Assembly: GCF_001482195.1 (NCBI RefSeq)
Contig: NZ_KQ759763.1
Span: 2,097,780 to 2,161,779 of the forward strand
Length of the DNA: 64,000 nt
Source of the DNA: Luteimonas abyssi
Lineage (GTDB): Bacteria > Pseudomonadota > Gammaproteobacteria > Xanthomonadales > Xanthomonadaceae
Reading direction: 5' to 3'
The notes under the pieces are model-generated. The model saw only the letters and a program-made list of their open reading frames with translations, was not told the DNA's origin and made no database searches. A program made the position numbers and the translations under genes. Positions 19,136 through 28,374 of the stretch are shown piece by piece. Every line of letters starts with the position of its first letter. Position 1 is the first letter of the stretch.

Positions 19136-20659
19136 ATGGAACCGGCCATCGCGGGCAATGTCCTCGTCGGCAAGTCGATCACCCGGGCCGACAGCGGCGG
19201 GGCCGTCGTGCTCGACGCGCGCTACGGCAATCGCCATGGCCTGGTCGCCGGCGCGACGGGCACCGGCAAGACGGTCACCTTGATGACCCTGGCCGAGGGG
19301 TTTTCGCGTCTGGGGGTGCCTGTCTTCCTGGCCGACGTCAAAGGCGATGTGGCCGGCCTGGCCGTGCCCGGCACGGACAACCCGAAGCTGCAGGCACGGG
19401 TCGACGAGATCGGGATCGCCGATTACCGCACCGAGGCCTGTCCCACCATCTTCTGGGATCTCTACGGCAAGCTCGGCCATCCGGTGCGCACCACGGTCAG
19501 CGAGATGGGGCCGCTGCTGCTGGCCCGCATCCTCGAACTCAACGAGACCCAGTCCGGCGTGCTGGACATCGTGTTCAAGCTGGCCGACGACCGCGGCCTG
19601 CTGCTGCTCGACCTGGACGACCTGCGCGCCCTGCTCGCCCTGGTCGCCGAGGAGCGCAAGGCGGTCTCGGCCGAGTACGGGCTGGTCAGCGCGCAGACCG
19701 TTGCCGCCATCCAGCGTGCGCTGCTGCGCCTGTCGCAGGACGGCGGCGAGGCGTTCTTCGGCGAGCCCGCCCTGGAACTGCAGGACATCATGCGCGTCGA
19801 CCACGGCGGCCGCGGCGTGATCGGCATCCTCGCCGCCGACCAGTTGATCCTCAGGCCGCGCCTCTACACCACCTTCCTGCTGTGGCTGCTGTCGGAACTG
19901 TTCGAGACCCTGCCCGAGGTCGGCGATCTCGACAAGCCGAAGCTGGTGTTCGTGTTCGACGAGGCCCATCTGCTGTTCAAGGACGTGCCGCCGGCGTTGC
20001 GCCAGCGCATCGAACAAGTGGTCCGCCTGATCCGCTCCAAGGGCGTGGGCGTGTACTTCTGTTCCCAGTTTCCCGACGATGTGCCCGGCGAGATCCTGGG
20101 CCAGCTGGGCAACCGTGTGCAGCACGCGTTGCGCGCATTCACCCCGCGCGACCAGAAAGCGGTGCGCACCGCGGCCGACACCTTCGTCGCCAATCCCGGA
20201 CTGGATGTCGCGCAAACCATCGCCCAGCTCGGGACGGGCGAAGCCCTGGTGTCCACCCTGCGCGACACCGAGACCGGCAAAGGCGTACCGACGCCCGTCG
20301 AACGCACCCTGGTGGCCCCACCGCGGTGCCGAATGGGCGCGATCGGCGATGACGAGCGCGCACGGGTGCGGGCCGGCAGCCCGGTCGGCGCGAAGTACGA
20401 CACGGCCGTCAACCGCGAATCCGCCGCCGAGCGGCTCGCGCAGCGCGCGCAGCAGCAGAGCGCGGCGAACGAGGCGCCACCCGCCCGCCGCGACACCGAC
20501 ACCCGAGCAGGCGTGGGCGGACGCATCAACGACTGGCTGCTCGGCACCAAGCGCCGGCAAGGCATCCTCGAGGCGTCCGGCAAACAGGCCGCCCGCACGA
20601 TCACCAACCGGATCGTACGCGGCGTGCTGGGCAACATCTTCAACGGGCGGGGACGCTGA
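19136..20659 (+). CDS. HerA-like helicase C-terminal domain ATPase (DUF853)
   Basis: A 507-residue P-loop ATPase of the FtsK/HerA superfamily, DUF853 (E. coli YjgR type). Walker A is GATGTGKTVTLM near residues 40-51. Walker B is LVFVFDEAHLLF near residue 275, and an Arg-rich sensor region follows (AFTPRDQKAVR). Its cellular role is not established. HerA relatives pump DNA, but this branch lacks NurA partners. The ATG at 19136 is preferred over the GTG at 19124. Its last base is shared with the ATG of the next lipoprotein gene (TGATG), so they are coupled. A TAGAAT at 19104-19109 could be a -10 box. Confidence 0.9.
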   Translation: MEPAIAGNVLVGKSITRADSGGAVVLDARYGNRHGLVAGATGTGKTVTLMTLAEGFSRLGVPVFLADVKGDVAGLAVPGTDNPKLQARVDEIGIADYRTEACPTIFWDLYGKLGHPVRTTVSEMGPLLLARILELNETQSGVLDIVFKLADDRGLLLLDLDDLRALLALVAEERKAVSAEYGLVSAQTVAAIQRALLRLSQDGGEAFFGEPALELQDIMRVDHGGRGVIGILAADQLILRPRLYTTFLLWLLSELFETLPEVGDLDKPKLVFVFDEAHLLFKDVPPALRQRIEQVVRLIRSKGVGVYFCSQFPDDVPGEILGQLGNRVQHALRAFTPRDQKAVRTAADTFVANPGLDVAQTIAQLGTGEALVSTLRDTETGKGVPTPVERTLVAPPRCRMGAIGDDERARVRAGSPVGAKYDTAVNRESAAERLAQRAQQQSAANEAPPARRDTDTRAGVGGRINDWLLGTKRRQGILEASGKQAARTITNRIVRGVLGNIFNGRGR

Positions 20660-21210
20660 TGCGCCGACGGGATATCGAACGTCACGCGCCCTCTTTGCTG
20701 CTGGCTCTGGTCCTGGCCTCCGCCGCCGCATGCCAGCGACAACCCAGCGCGGTCGCGCCGGACGACGATCCGGCCGCCGCGCCGCTGCGCGACCCCGCGT
20801 CCGCCAGTGCCGACCTCTACGCCCCCGACGACGACGCGGATCTGCGTGCGGATGAGGGCGGGGTCGATCGCGACGGCACCGACCCGGATCTCGAAGCAGT
20901 CCCCCACACCGAAGGGGTGTTCACCGGCGTCATGCCCTGCGAAACCTGCCCCGGCCTCGAGACCACGCTGTACCTCCATGCCGACGGCGGCTACGAACTG
21001 GTCGAGCGCGAAGGGGACCATGCGCCGGCGTCCCGCCGCCAGGGCGTCTGGTACGCCAGCGCGGACGGCAATGCGATCCTGATCGCCGACGACGAGAACG
21101 GCGCCGGACATCACATCTTCGAGTGGTACGGCGAAGATGCGTTGCGCCTGCTGCCGGACGCGTCGGATCCCGACTGGGAGGATGCCTTCCTGCTGGTGCG
21201 CGCGAACTGA
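20659..21210 (+). CDS. NlpE N-terminal-like lipoprotein
   Basis: A 183-residue predicted lipoprotein. The signal peptide ends in a lipobox ASAAAC with Cys near residue 25. It is followed by an acidic, disordered stretch ([26 protein letters not shown]) and a C-terminal domain like the N-terminal half of NlpE (copper homeostasis/adhesion sensor): [19 protein letters not shown], with the conserved CxxC. In NlpE this Cys pair and fold sense outer-membrane or copper stress. Here only one such domain is present. It overlaps the ATPase stop by one base and the greB start by one base. Confidence 0.78.
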   Translation: MRRRDIERHAPSLLLALVLASAAACQRQPSAVAPDDDPAAAPLRDPASASADLYAPDDDADLRADEGGVDRDGTDPDLEAVPHTEGVFTGVMPCETCPGLETTLYLHADGGYELVEREGDHAPASRRQGVWYASADGNAILIADDENGAGHHIFEWYGEDALRLLPDASDPDWEDAFLLVRAN

Positions 21211-21728
21211 TGGCGCGCTGGCGGCCGCCACCGGAAAAGAGCACCGCCCTGATCACGCGCGGCGGTCACACGCGCCTCAAGCACGAACTGGACGACCTCT
21301 GGCGCGTCCGCAGACCGGACGTCGTGCGCGCCCTCGCGGCGGCGGCGGCCGAAGGCGACCGCTCGGAGAACGCCGAGTACACCTACCGCAAGAAACAACT
21401 GGCCGAGATCGATCGGCGGGTGCGCTATCTGTCCAAACGGCTGGAACAGTTGCGCGTGGTGGATGCGCCGCCGAGCGATCCGGAGGCGGTGTTCTTCGGC
21501 GCGCACGTCGAGCTCGAGCACGCGCAGAGCGGAGAATTGCACGCCTACCGCATCGTCGGCCCGGACGAAACCGACGCTCGCGAGGGCCTGATCAGCATCG
21601 ACTCCCCCCTCGCGCGCGCCTTGTTGCGCAAACGCCTCGACGACGAAGTGGACGCCGTGCTGCCCGCCGGCCCGGCCACGTTCGTCATCGTCGACGTGCG
21701 TTACGAGGACGACGGCGGGACCTCCTGA
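21210..21728 (+). CDS. greB: Transcription elongation factor GreB
   Basis: Rescues backtracked RNA polymerase by stimulating transcript cleavage. It is 172 residues long. The N-terminal coiled coil carries the acidic tip [14 protein letters not shown] near residues 50-65. The C-terminal FKBP-like domain ends with [16 protein letters not shown]. The first residues [19 protein letters not shown] and the long basic C-terminal half favour GreB over GreA. The start ATG shares its A with the stop codon of the NlpE-like gene (TGATG). Longer upstream starts would run through that gene. Confidence 0.93.
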   Translation: MARWRPPPEKSTALITRGGHTRLKHELDDLWRVRRPDVVRALAAAAAEGDRSENAEYTYRKKQLAEIDRRVRYLSKRLEQLRVVDAPPSDPEAVFFGAHVELEHAQSGELHAYRIVGPDETDAREGLISIDSPLARALLRKRLDDEVDAVLPAGPATFVIVDVRYEDDGGTS

Positions 21729-21878
21729 CCGCCCCCCGCCTCGCGGGCGGAGGATCCACCGCCGGCGTCGTCCAACGCCACCCGTCCTGCCGCCAGCGCT
21801 CCCGTTGCCGCATGCCGCATGCCGGCGATGGCATGGGACGGTCGCGGTGGCGATGGCGATGAGGTCGGGGCGACGGGA

Positions 21879-22400
21879 TCAGCCCAGCGCGTCGATGACC
21901 GCCTGGGTGAACGCGGGAATATCGTCGGGCTTGCGGCTGGTGATGATGTGACCGTCGACGACGACCTCGTCGTCCTGCCATTGTCCTCCGGCGTTTTCCA
22001 GATCGGTACGCACCGACGGCCATGACGTCACCTTGCGGCCCTTCGCCGCGCCGGACTCGACCAGCAGCCAGGGTCCATGGCAGATCGCCGCGAGCGGTTT
22101 GCCTGCGCGGTCGAACGCCTGCACGAAGGCGACCGCCCCGGCCTCGGCGCGCAGTGCGTCCGGGTTGATCACACCACCCGGCAGCACCAGGGCGTCGTAC
22201 TTCGCCGGATCGGCGTTCTCGAGTACCACGTCGACGGGGACCGAATCGCCCCAGTTCTTCTCGTCCCAGCCGCGGATCTCGCCCGGCTTCAGGGATACGA
22301 CGTCGACCTCGAAGCCGGCGTCCTTCAACCGCTTGTGCGGTCCGGTCAGTTCGGACTGTTCGAAACCATCGGTGGCGAGGATGGCGACACGCTTGGCCAT
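21879..22400 (-). CDS. DJ-1/PfpI family protein (YhbO-like)
   Basis: A 173-residue type 1 glutamine amidotransferase-like protein. The nucleophilic Cys is in AAICHGPWLL near residue 104, preceded by the conserved Glu in FEQSEL near residue 15. The family includes stress proteins, glyoxalase III/deglycase-like enzymes and PfpI peptidases. The activity of this one cannot be read from sequence. It is downstream of rimO on the same strand, 64 bases away, and convergent with greB. Confidence 0.9.
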   Translation of the reverse strand: MAKRVAILATDGFEQSELTGPHKRLKDAGFEVDVVSLKPGEIRGWDEKNWGDSVPVDVVLENADPAKYDALVLPGGVINPDALRAEAGAVAFVQAFDRAGKPLAAICHGPWLLVESGAAKGRKVTSWPSVRTDLENAGGQWQDDEVVVDGHIITSRKPDDIPAFTQAVIDALG

Positions 22401-22464
22401 GGGACTGCTCCGGCATTCGGGGGGAGCCCGAAGCCTGTGGCAGACCCGGTCGCCTTGCCGTGAA

Positions 22465-23850
22465 TCACCTCGTCTCGACGATCGGGAATGCGCCGGCGTC
22501 CACTTCGCCGTAGAGATCGTGCTCGTCGCTGCCGAGGATGCGCACATCGGCGAAATCGCCGGGGCGCAGCCCTGCGGCGGCGCCGTCCTGGATCTGCACG
22601 AGGCCGTCGATTTCCGGCGCGTCCGCACGCGAACGGGCGATCGCCAGTTCGCCGTCCACCGCATCCACCAGGCAACGCTGCACGGTCCCGACCTTGGCCT
22701 CCAGGCGCGCCGCCGAAATCGCGGCCTGACGCTCCATGAAGCGCGCGAGACGCGCCTGCTTGACGTCCTCGTCGACCGGGTCCGGCAAGGCGTTGGCGGA
22801 CGCGCCTTCGACCGGCGAGTAGGCGAATGCGCCCACGCGGTCGAGCTGGGCGGCGTCGAGGAAATCCAGCAATGCCTCGAACTCCGCCTCGGTCTCGCCC
22901 GGGAAGCCGACGATGAAAGTCGAACGGATGGTGAGCTCGGGACTGATCGCACGCCAGCGCTGGATGCGTTCGAGCGTACGGTCGACCGCCCCCGGGCGCT
23001 TCATCAGCTTGAGGATGCGCGGACTGGCGTGCTGGAACGGGATGTCCAGATAAGGCAGCAGATGGCCCTCGGCCATCAACGGAATGATGTCGTCGACATG
23101 CGGATAGGGATACACGTAGTGCAGGCGCGTCCACACGCCGAGCTCGGACAGGCCCTCGCACAGCGCCTTCATCCGGGTGGCGTACGTACGCCCCCGCCAC
23201 TCCCGCTCGGCGTAGCGCAGGTCGACGCCATAGGCCGAGGTGTCCTGCGAGATCACCAGCAACTCGCGCACGCCGCCGCGCACCAGGCGCTCGGCTTCGC
23301 GCAACACATCGTCGACCGGCCGCGAGACCAGGTCCCCGCGCATCGACGGGATGATGCAGAAGCTGCAACGGTGGTTGCAGCCCTCGGAAATCTTCAGATA
23401 GGCGTAATGGCCCGGGGTGAGCTTGATGCCCACGTCGTCGACCGCCGCCCGTCGCGGCAGCAGGTCCACGAACGGGTCGTGCCGGGTGGGCGCGGCCGCG
23501 TGCACCGCCGACATCACGCTGGCGTAGTCCTGCGGGCCGCTGATCGACAGCACGTCCGGGTGACTCTCGCGGATCAGCGCCTCGCGCTTGCCCAGACACC
23601 CGGTCACGATGACCTTGCCGTTTTCCGCCAGCGCCTCGCCGATGGCGTCGAGCGACTCGTCCACCGCCGCGTCGATGAAGCCGCAGGTATTGACCACCAC
23701 CACGTCGGCGTCGTCGTAGGTCTGCACGATGTCGTATCCCTCCACCCGCAGCTGGGTGAGGATGCGCTCAGAATCGACCAGGGCCTTGGGGCAGCCGAGG
23801 CTGACGAAGCCGACCTTGGGGCCGGCGTTGCGGGGAGAAGTGGCGGGCAT
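22465..23850 (-). CDS. rimO: Ribosomal protein S12 methylthiotransferase
   Basis: Radical-SAM enzyme that adds a methylthio group to an aspartate of ribosomal protein S12. It has 461 residues. The N-terminal domain has three cluster cysteines, in [20 protein letters not shown] and VTGCLG. The radical-SAM motif is CNHRCSFC (CX3CX2C) near residue 160, and a TRAM domain closes the C-terminus ([20 protein letters not shown]). SLGCPK and the TRAM ending separate it from MiaB. I chose the ATG at 23848-23850. Ten extra upstream residues are possible. Confidence 0.96.
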   Translation of the reverse strand: MPATSPRNAGPKVGFVSLGCPKALVDSERILTQLRVEGYDIVQTYDDADVVVVNTCGFIDAAVDESLDAIGEALAENGKVIVTGCLGKREALIRESHPDVLSISGPQDYASVMSAVHAAAPTRHDPFVDLLPRRAAVDDVGIKLTPGHYAYLKISEGCNHRCSFCIIPSMRGDLVSRPVDDVLREAERLVRGGVRELLVISQDTSAYGVDLRYAEREWRGRTYATRMKALCEGLSELGVWTRLHYVYPYPHVDDIIPLMAEGHLLPYLDIPFQHASPRILKLMKRPGAVDRTLERIQRWRAISPELTIRSTFIVGFPGETEAEFEALLDFLDAAQLDRVGAFAYSPVEGASANALPDPVDEDVKQARLARFMERQAAISAARLEAKVGTVQRCLVDAVDGELAIARSRADAPEIDGLVQIQDGAAAGLRPGDFADVRILGSDEHDLYGEVDAGAFPIVETR

Positions 23851-24040
23851 GGGGACTGTGCTGGCGACGCGACCGCGCATTGTATCGCTCCGGCCCGGCC
23901 GTCGCCGGATGCGGCCGCCAGGCGTTCAGCCATGCGGCCCGTCGGCGCCCGGTCCCGGCCCCGCGCAGGCTGGCGGTGGCTCCACATGGACCCGCGCCCC
24001 GCCCGGCCGTCGTTCATCGACGGGACGTGACGCCCTCGCA

Positions 24041-24068
24041 TTGTGTCGGGCCACGTTGTGTCTAGAAT
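24041..24068 (+). promoter_or_regulatory. Possible sigma-70 promoter for the oxoproline operon
   Basis: TTGTGT at 24041-24046 and TAGAAT at 24063-24068 are separated by 16 bases. They lie 39 bases before the ATG of the first operon gene. The -10 has five of six consensus bases, while the -35 is weak. The 256-base gap from the rimO start (23850) to the first operon gene otherwise shows nothing definite. Confidence 0.4.
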
Positions 24069-24106
24069 CGACCGACACGCCGCACACCGACGCCCGGGAG
24101 ACCCGC

Positions 24107-24778
24107 ATGGCGCGCGACATCGCGATCCAGACCATCCACGGCACGATCGACGGCTGGCGTGCCGATCCGCCGCACGTCCCCCCGCGCGCCGGCCTGGTCG
24201 TGGTGCAGGAGATCTTCGGCGTCAACGCCCACATGCGCAGCGTGGTCGAGCGCTACGCGGCGGAAGGGTTCGCCGCGATCGCGCCGGCGATGTTCGATCC
24301 GGTGGCGAGGCACGTCGAACTCGACTACGACGAGGCCGGCTTCACCCGCGGTCGCGAACTCGCGGGCGAACTCGGCTTCGATCGCGCCGTCACCCTGGTG
24401 GACGCCGCCGCCCGCATTCTCGCCGGCGACGGATTGAAGGTGGGCGTGGTCGGGTTCTGCTGGGGCGGCAGCGTGGCCTATCTCGCCAACACCCGGCTCG
24501 GGCTGCCGGCCGTGAGCTACTACGGCGCACGCACCGTCCCCTTCCTGGCCGAAAGCCTCCGGGCGCCGATGCAGTTTCATTTCGGCGCCCTGGACACCAG
24601 CATCCCGGCCGAGGACATCGACCGTCATCGCAGTGCGCACCCCGACAGCGAGCTGTTCGTCTACGACGACGCCGGCCATGCCTTCAATCGCGATGTCGAT
24701 TCCGATCACTACGCACCGGCCGCGGCGACGCTCGCCCACCGCCGCGCGCTGACGTTCCTGCGCAAGGCCCTGGCCTGA
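24107..24778 (+). CDS. Dienelactone hydrolase family protein
   Basis: A 223-residue alpha/beta hydrolase of the dienelactone hydrolase family. The nucleophile Cys is in VGFCWGGS near residue 118, the Asp lies in the region FGALDTSIP, and the His is in DDAGHAFN near residue 190. The classical enzyme opens dienelactones in chlorocatechol breakdown. No such pathway is here, so the substrate is open. The HIT gene begins two bases after its stop, making it the first gene of a likely seven-gene operon that ends with the oxoprolinase and its membrane pair. The ATG at 24107 follows GGGAG. Confidence 0.9.
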   Translation: MARDIAIQTIHGTIDGWRADPPHVPPRAGLVVVQEIFGVNAHMRSVVERYAAEGFAAIAPAMFDPVARHVELDYDEAGFTRGRELAGELGFDRAVTLVDAAARILAGDGLKVGVVGFCWGGSVAYLANTRLGLPAVSYYGARTVPFLAESLRAPMQFHFGALDTSIPAEDIDRHRSAHPDSELFVYDDAGHAFNRDVDSDHYAPAAATLAHRRALTFLRKALA

Positions 24779-24780
24779 CC

Positions 24781-25197
24781 ATGTCATCCCACGCGTACCG
24801 TCTCGACGACCGGCTCGCCGCCGACAGCCACCCCGTCGCCACGCTCGCCCTGAGCGAGCTGCGGCTGATGGACGACAGCAACTATCCCTGGCTGGTGCTG
24901 GTGCCGCGCATTGCCGGCGCACGGGAACTGATCGACCTCGAACGCGCGCAACGCATCGCATTGACCGACGAGATCGATCTGGCCGCACGCCTGCTGCGGG
25001 ACCTCGTCCGCCCCGACAAGCTCAACGTCGCCGCGCTCGGCAACCTGGTGCCGCAGTTGCACGTCCATGTCATCGCACGCTTTCACGACGATCCCGCATG
25101 GCCCGCACCGGTGTGGGGCCGCGTCGCCGCCCGCCCCTACACGCCCGACGCGCTGGTCGAACGGGTCTCCCGCCTCGCAGCGTCGCTGCAGGCCTGA
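24781..25197 (+). CDS. HIT domain protein
   Basis: A 138-residue histidine-triad protein. The triad QLHVHVIAR (near residues 92-100) is the nucleotide-binding and catalytic motif, and NYPWLVLVPR near residue 38 is the usual second box. HIT proteins hydrolyse nucleoside phosphoramidates or dinucleotides. The precise substrate here is unknown. It is tightly packed between the hydrolase gene (2-base gap) and pxpB (5-base gap). Confidence 0.92.
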   Translation: MSSHAYRLDDRLAADSHPVATLALSELRLMDDSNYPWLVLVPRIAGARELIDLERAQRIALTDEIDLAARLLRDLVRPDKLNVAALGNLVPQLHVHVIARFHDDPAWPAPVWGRVAARPYTPDALVERVSRLAASLQA

Positions 25198-25202
25198 GAC
25201 GC

Positions 25203-25922
25203 ATGCGCTGGATGCTGGAGCCTCTCGGCGAGGACGCGGTGCTGCTGCGGCTGGGCGATGCGATCTCGCCGGAGATCAATCGCCGCGTCCATGCGCTGGC
25301 CGCACGGCTCGACGCCTGCCGGCCGGCCTGGCTGCGGGAGATCGTGCCCGCCTACGCGTCGCTGGCCCTCATCGTCGAGCCCGGCCATCCGGAGATACGC
25401 GACGCACCGCCGCTGGACCGCCTGCACGAATGGCTAGCCGCACAGGCCCTCGATGCGACGGCACCACGCCCGGACGACGACGGACCTGCCGCCATCGTGG
25501 ACATTCCGACCTGTTACGACGGCGACTGCGCGCCCGATCTCGACGATGTGGCCGCGCATGCGGGCCTGAAACGGGAGGACGTGGTGGCCCGTCATACCGG
25601 CACGGTCTACATCGTCGGCATGCTCGGCTTCGCGCCCGGCTTCCCTTACCTGATCGGCCTCGCCCCGGCCCTGGCCATGCCACGCCGCGCGACCCCGCGG
25701 GTCCGCGTGCCGGCCGGCAGCGTCGCCATCGGTGGCGCCCAGACCGGGCTGTATCCACGCGAAAGCCCCGGCGGCTGGCATGTGATCGGACGCACGCCGC
25801 TGCAGTTGTTCGACCCGGAACGCCCGCAGCCCAGTCTGCTGGCTCCCGGGCAACGCGTGCGCTTCGCGGCGATCGATCGCGCCCAGTGGGACGCGACAGT
25901 GGGCGCCGCCCGGCATGTCTGA
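25203..25922 (+). CDS. pxpB: 5-oxoprolinase subunit B
   Basis: One of three subunits of the prokaryotic ATP-dependent 5-oxoprolinase, which opens pyroglutamate to glutamate. A 239-residue protein of the KipI/allophanate-hydrolase-like family. The signature GFAPGFPYLIGL is near residue 142, followed by VPAGSVAIGGAQTGLYP and SPGGWHVIGRTPL. The ATG at 25203 is the first that does not run into the HIT gene. It overlaps pxpC by eight bases. B. subtilis KipI is a sporulation-kinase inhibitor from the same family, but the pxpA neighbour makes the enzyme role the natural reading. Confidence 0.94.
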   Translation: MRWMLEPLGEDAVLLRLGDAISPEINRRVHALAARLDACRPAWLREIVPAYASLALIVEPGHPEIRDAPPLDRLHEWLAAQALDATAPRPDDDGPAAIVDIPTCYDGDCAPDLDDVAAHAGLKREDVVARHTGTVYIVGMLGFAPGFPYLIGLAPALAMPRRATPRVRVPAGSVAIGGAQTGLYPRESPGGWHVIGRTPLQLFDPERPQPSLLAPGQRVRFAAIDRAQWDATVGAARHV

Positions 25923-26895
25923 CGCCACGCCCGGCATCGAGGTGCTGGCGCCCGGGCTGGCCAGCACGCTCCAGGATCTCGGCCGCTTCGGTCGGCGTCA
26001 CCTGGGGGTGGCCTGGTCGGGTGCCGCCGACCCGTGGTCGCACACGCTCGCCAACCTGCTGGTCGGCAATCCGGGCGACGCCGCCTCGCTGGAGATCACC
26101 CTCACCGGCCCGACCCTGCGCTTCGCGGCACCGACCCGCATCGCATTGTGCGGCGCGAAGATCGACGCCCGGGCGGGCGGCCTGGCGATCCCGGGCGACC
26201 GCCCGGTGATGCTGCCGGCCGGTACGGTCCTGAGGCTCGGTCGATGCCGCGGCGGCGCCCGCGCCTATCTGGCCGTCGCCGGCGGCTTCCGGGCCGCCTC
26301 CCGGCTCGGGAGCCTGGCCACCGACGTGCGCGGCGGCTTCGGCGGGCACGAGGGGCGACCGCTGCACAAGGGCGACCGCTTGTCCGGCGGGCACCCGCTG
26401 GAGTCGGCGACGGACACGCCCGTCGCCGCGCGCTGGTGGATCGACGCCTCGCCCGGCCCGGCCCCCACGCCTTCGGACGCGCCGTGCCGCGTCCGCCTGT
26501 TGCCCGGTCGCGATGCCTGCCCGGACCTGTTCGCGTCGGCATGGCAGATCGACGCGGGAAGCAACCGGCAGGGTCTGCGCCTGCAGGGACCGGCATTGCG
26601 CATCGACGATCGCCGCGAGCGGGTTTCCGAGCCGGTGGCCCCCGGCACCGTGCAACTGCCGCCCGACGGCCAGCCGATCGTCTTGCTCGCGGATGCTCAG
26701 ACCCATGGCGGCTACCCACGCATCGGCCATGCGATCCGCGCCGACTGGCCGCTGCTGGCCCAGGCCGGCCCCGGCGACCGCATTCGCTTCGTGCCCTGTT
26801 CGCCGCACGAGGCGCATGCCGCCGGCCTGGAACAACGGCAGCGCCTGTACCGCATCGCCCTGGCCATCCGCGCACGCCAGGACCGACACGCATGA
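25915..26895 (+). CDS. pxpC: 5-oxoprolinase subunit C
   Basis: A 326-residue subunit of the biotin-independent 5-oxoprolinase (KipA/allophanate hydrolase subunit 2 family). The start LAPGLASTLQDLGRFG and the segments WSGAADPWSHTLANLLVGN and YLAVAGGF are typical. Later conserved parts are GSNRQGLRLQG and LLADAQTHGGYPRIG. It overlaps pxpB by eight bases, and pxpA follows after ten bases, so the three subunits are made together. Confidence 0.94.
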   Translation: MSDATPGIEVLAPGLASTLQDLGRFGRRHLGVAWSGAADPWSHTLANLLVGNPGDAASLEITLTGPTLRFAAPTRIALCGAKIDARAGGLAIPGDRPVMLPAGTVLRLGRCRGGARAYLAVAGGFRAASRLGSLATDVRGGFGGHEGRPLHKGDRLSGGHPLESATDTPVAARWWIDASPGPAPTPSDAPCRVRLLPGRDACPDLFASAWQIDAGSNRQGLRLQGPALRIDDRRERVSEPVAPGTVQLPPDGQPIVLLADAQTHGGYPRIGHAIRADWPLLAQAGPGDRIRFVPCSPHEAHAAGLEQRQRLYRIALAIRARQDRHA

Positions 26896-26905
26896 ACAGA
26901 CACGC

Positions 26906-27670
26906 ATGAACGACGCGATCGACTTCAACTGCGATCTCGGCGAAGGCTGCGGCGACGATGCCGCGATCGTGCCCTGCATCAGTTCGGCCAGCATCGCCTG
27001 CGGCGGCCATGCCGGCGACCCGGCGAGCATGCGCGAGGCGATCGCGCTGTGCCTGCGTCACGGCGTGGCGATCGGCGCGCATCCCGCGTTCGAGGATCGC
27101 GCGCATTTCGGCCGTCGCGAGCTGCCGCTGACACCCGCGCAGGCCCATGCACTGATCGGCCGACAGCTGGCGCCGATGGCAGCCGCGTGCGCGGAGGCCG
27201 GCACCCGCCTGGCACACGTGAAGCCTCACGGCGCGCTGTACAACCTGGCCGCCCGCGAGACCGCCATCGCCGATGCCGTCGCCACGGCGGTCCACGCGTT
27301 CGATCCGGACCTGTGGCTGTACGCGCTGGCCGGCTCCGCGCTGGCCGCGGCCGGTCGCCGCCATGGCCTCGCGGTGGCCGAGGAGGTCTTCGCCGAACGT
27401 GGCTACACCGCCGCCGGCCAGTTGGTCGCACGCGGGCAGCCGGGCGCGATCGTCGACACCCTGCCCGACGCCCTCGCCCAGGTGCGTTCGATGCTGCGCG
27501 ACGGCACCGTCACCGCTGTCGACGGCCAACGCGTCGCCTTGCGCGCCGACACGCTGTGTCTGCACGGGGACCGCCCGGACGCCGCCGTCTTCGCCGCCGC
27601 GCTGCGCGAGGCGCTCCTCGCCGACGGCCATCGCATCGTCGCCCCCACCCGCCCGGATCACCCCGCATGA
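26906..27670 (+). CDS. pxpA: 5-oxoprolinase subunit A
   Basis: A 254-residue LamB/YcsF family subunit of the 5-oxoprolinase. The N-terminus DFNCDLGEGCGDD and the segments SIACGGHAGDPASM and VKPHGALYN are diagnostic. The C-terminal part carries VAEEVFAERGY and LCLHGD. The first ATG upstream (26892) is out of frame, so the ATG at 26906 is used. The stop overlaps the next ATG as ATGA, coupling the enzyme to a membrane pair that probably brings in its substrate. Confidence 0.95.
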   Translation: MNDAIDFNCDLGEGCGDDAAIVPCISSASIACGGHAGDPASMREAIALCLRHGVAIGAHPAFEDRAHFGRRELPLTPAQAHALIGRQLAPMAAACAEAGTRLAHVKPHGALYNLAARETAIADAVATAVHAFDPDLWLYALAGSALAAAGRRHGLAVAEEVFAERGYTAAGQLVARGQPGAIVDTLPDALAQVRSMLRDGTVTAVDGQRVALRADTLCLHGDRPDAAVFAAALREALLADGHRIVAPTRPDHPA

Positions 27671-28374
27671 ACTACTGGCCGCTGATCGGTATCGCCCTGG
27701 TCGTGATCGGCTTCGCTTTGCGGCTCAATCCGGCGTTGACGGTGGTCGGCGCCGGCCTGGTGACCGGGCTGGTCGCCGGCAAGACGCCCCTGGCCGTGCT
27801 GGAACTGCTGGGCGAGGCGTTCACCAAGCAGCGCTATCTCGCCGTCTTCCTGCTGACGCTGCCGGTCATCGGCCTGCTCGAACGTCATGGCCTGAAGGAG
27901 CACGCGCAGGCCTGGATCCGCCGGCTGCGCGGCGCCACGAGCAGCCGCCTGCTGGTGGCTTACCTCGCTGCACGCCAGATCGCGGCGATGCTGGGCCTGA
28001 CCAGCCTCGGCGGCCATCCGCAGACCGTCCGCCCCCTGTTGGCGCCCATGGCCGAAGCCGCTGCGGAGGCGCGCCACGGCCCGCTGCCCGAACACAGCCG
28101 CGAGCGCCTCAAGGCGCTGTCGGCGGCGACCGACAACGTCGGCCTGTTCTTCGGCGAAGACATCTTCATCGCCTTCGGCGCCGTGCTGCTGATGCAGGGC
28201 TTCTACGCCGAGAACGGGATCCTGCTCGAACCCCTGCATATCGCCTTGTGGGGCATCCCCACCGCGATCTGCGCGTTCGCCATCCACAGCGCAAGGTTGT
28301 CGCGGCTCGAGCACCGCCTGGCACGCGATGTCGCAGCGCTGCATGCCGCCGCGCCCAGGGAGCGGCAGCCTTGA
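27667..28374 (+). CDS. DUF969 membrane protein
   Basis: A 235-residue membrane protein of the DUF969 family. I see at least three or four hydrophobic segments (near residues 3-22, 24-40, 57-75 and 155-200). Conserved features are LTSLGGHPQTVRPL and LSAATDNVGLFFGEDIF in the middle. DUF969 and DUF979 genes travel as a pair and often sit next to pxpBCA, which suggests a transport function for 5-oxoproline or a related acid. That role is inferred from context only. It overlaps pxpA (ATGA) and the DUF979 gene (TTGA). Confidence 0.88.
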   Translation: MNYWPLIGIALVVIGFALRLNPALTVVGAGLVTGLVAGKTPLAVLELLGEAFTKQRYLAVFLLTLPVIGLLERHGLKEHAQAWIRRLRGATSSRLLVAYLAARQIAAMLGLTSLGGHPQTVRPLLAPMAEAAAEARHGPLPEHSRERLKALSAATDNVGLFFGEDIFIAFGAVLLMQGFYAENGILLEPLHIALWGIPTAICAFAIHSARLSRLEHRLARDVAALHAAAPRERQP

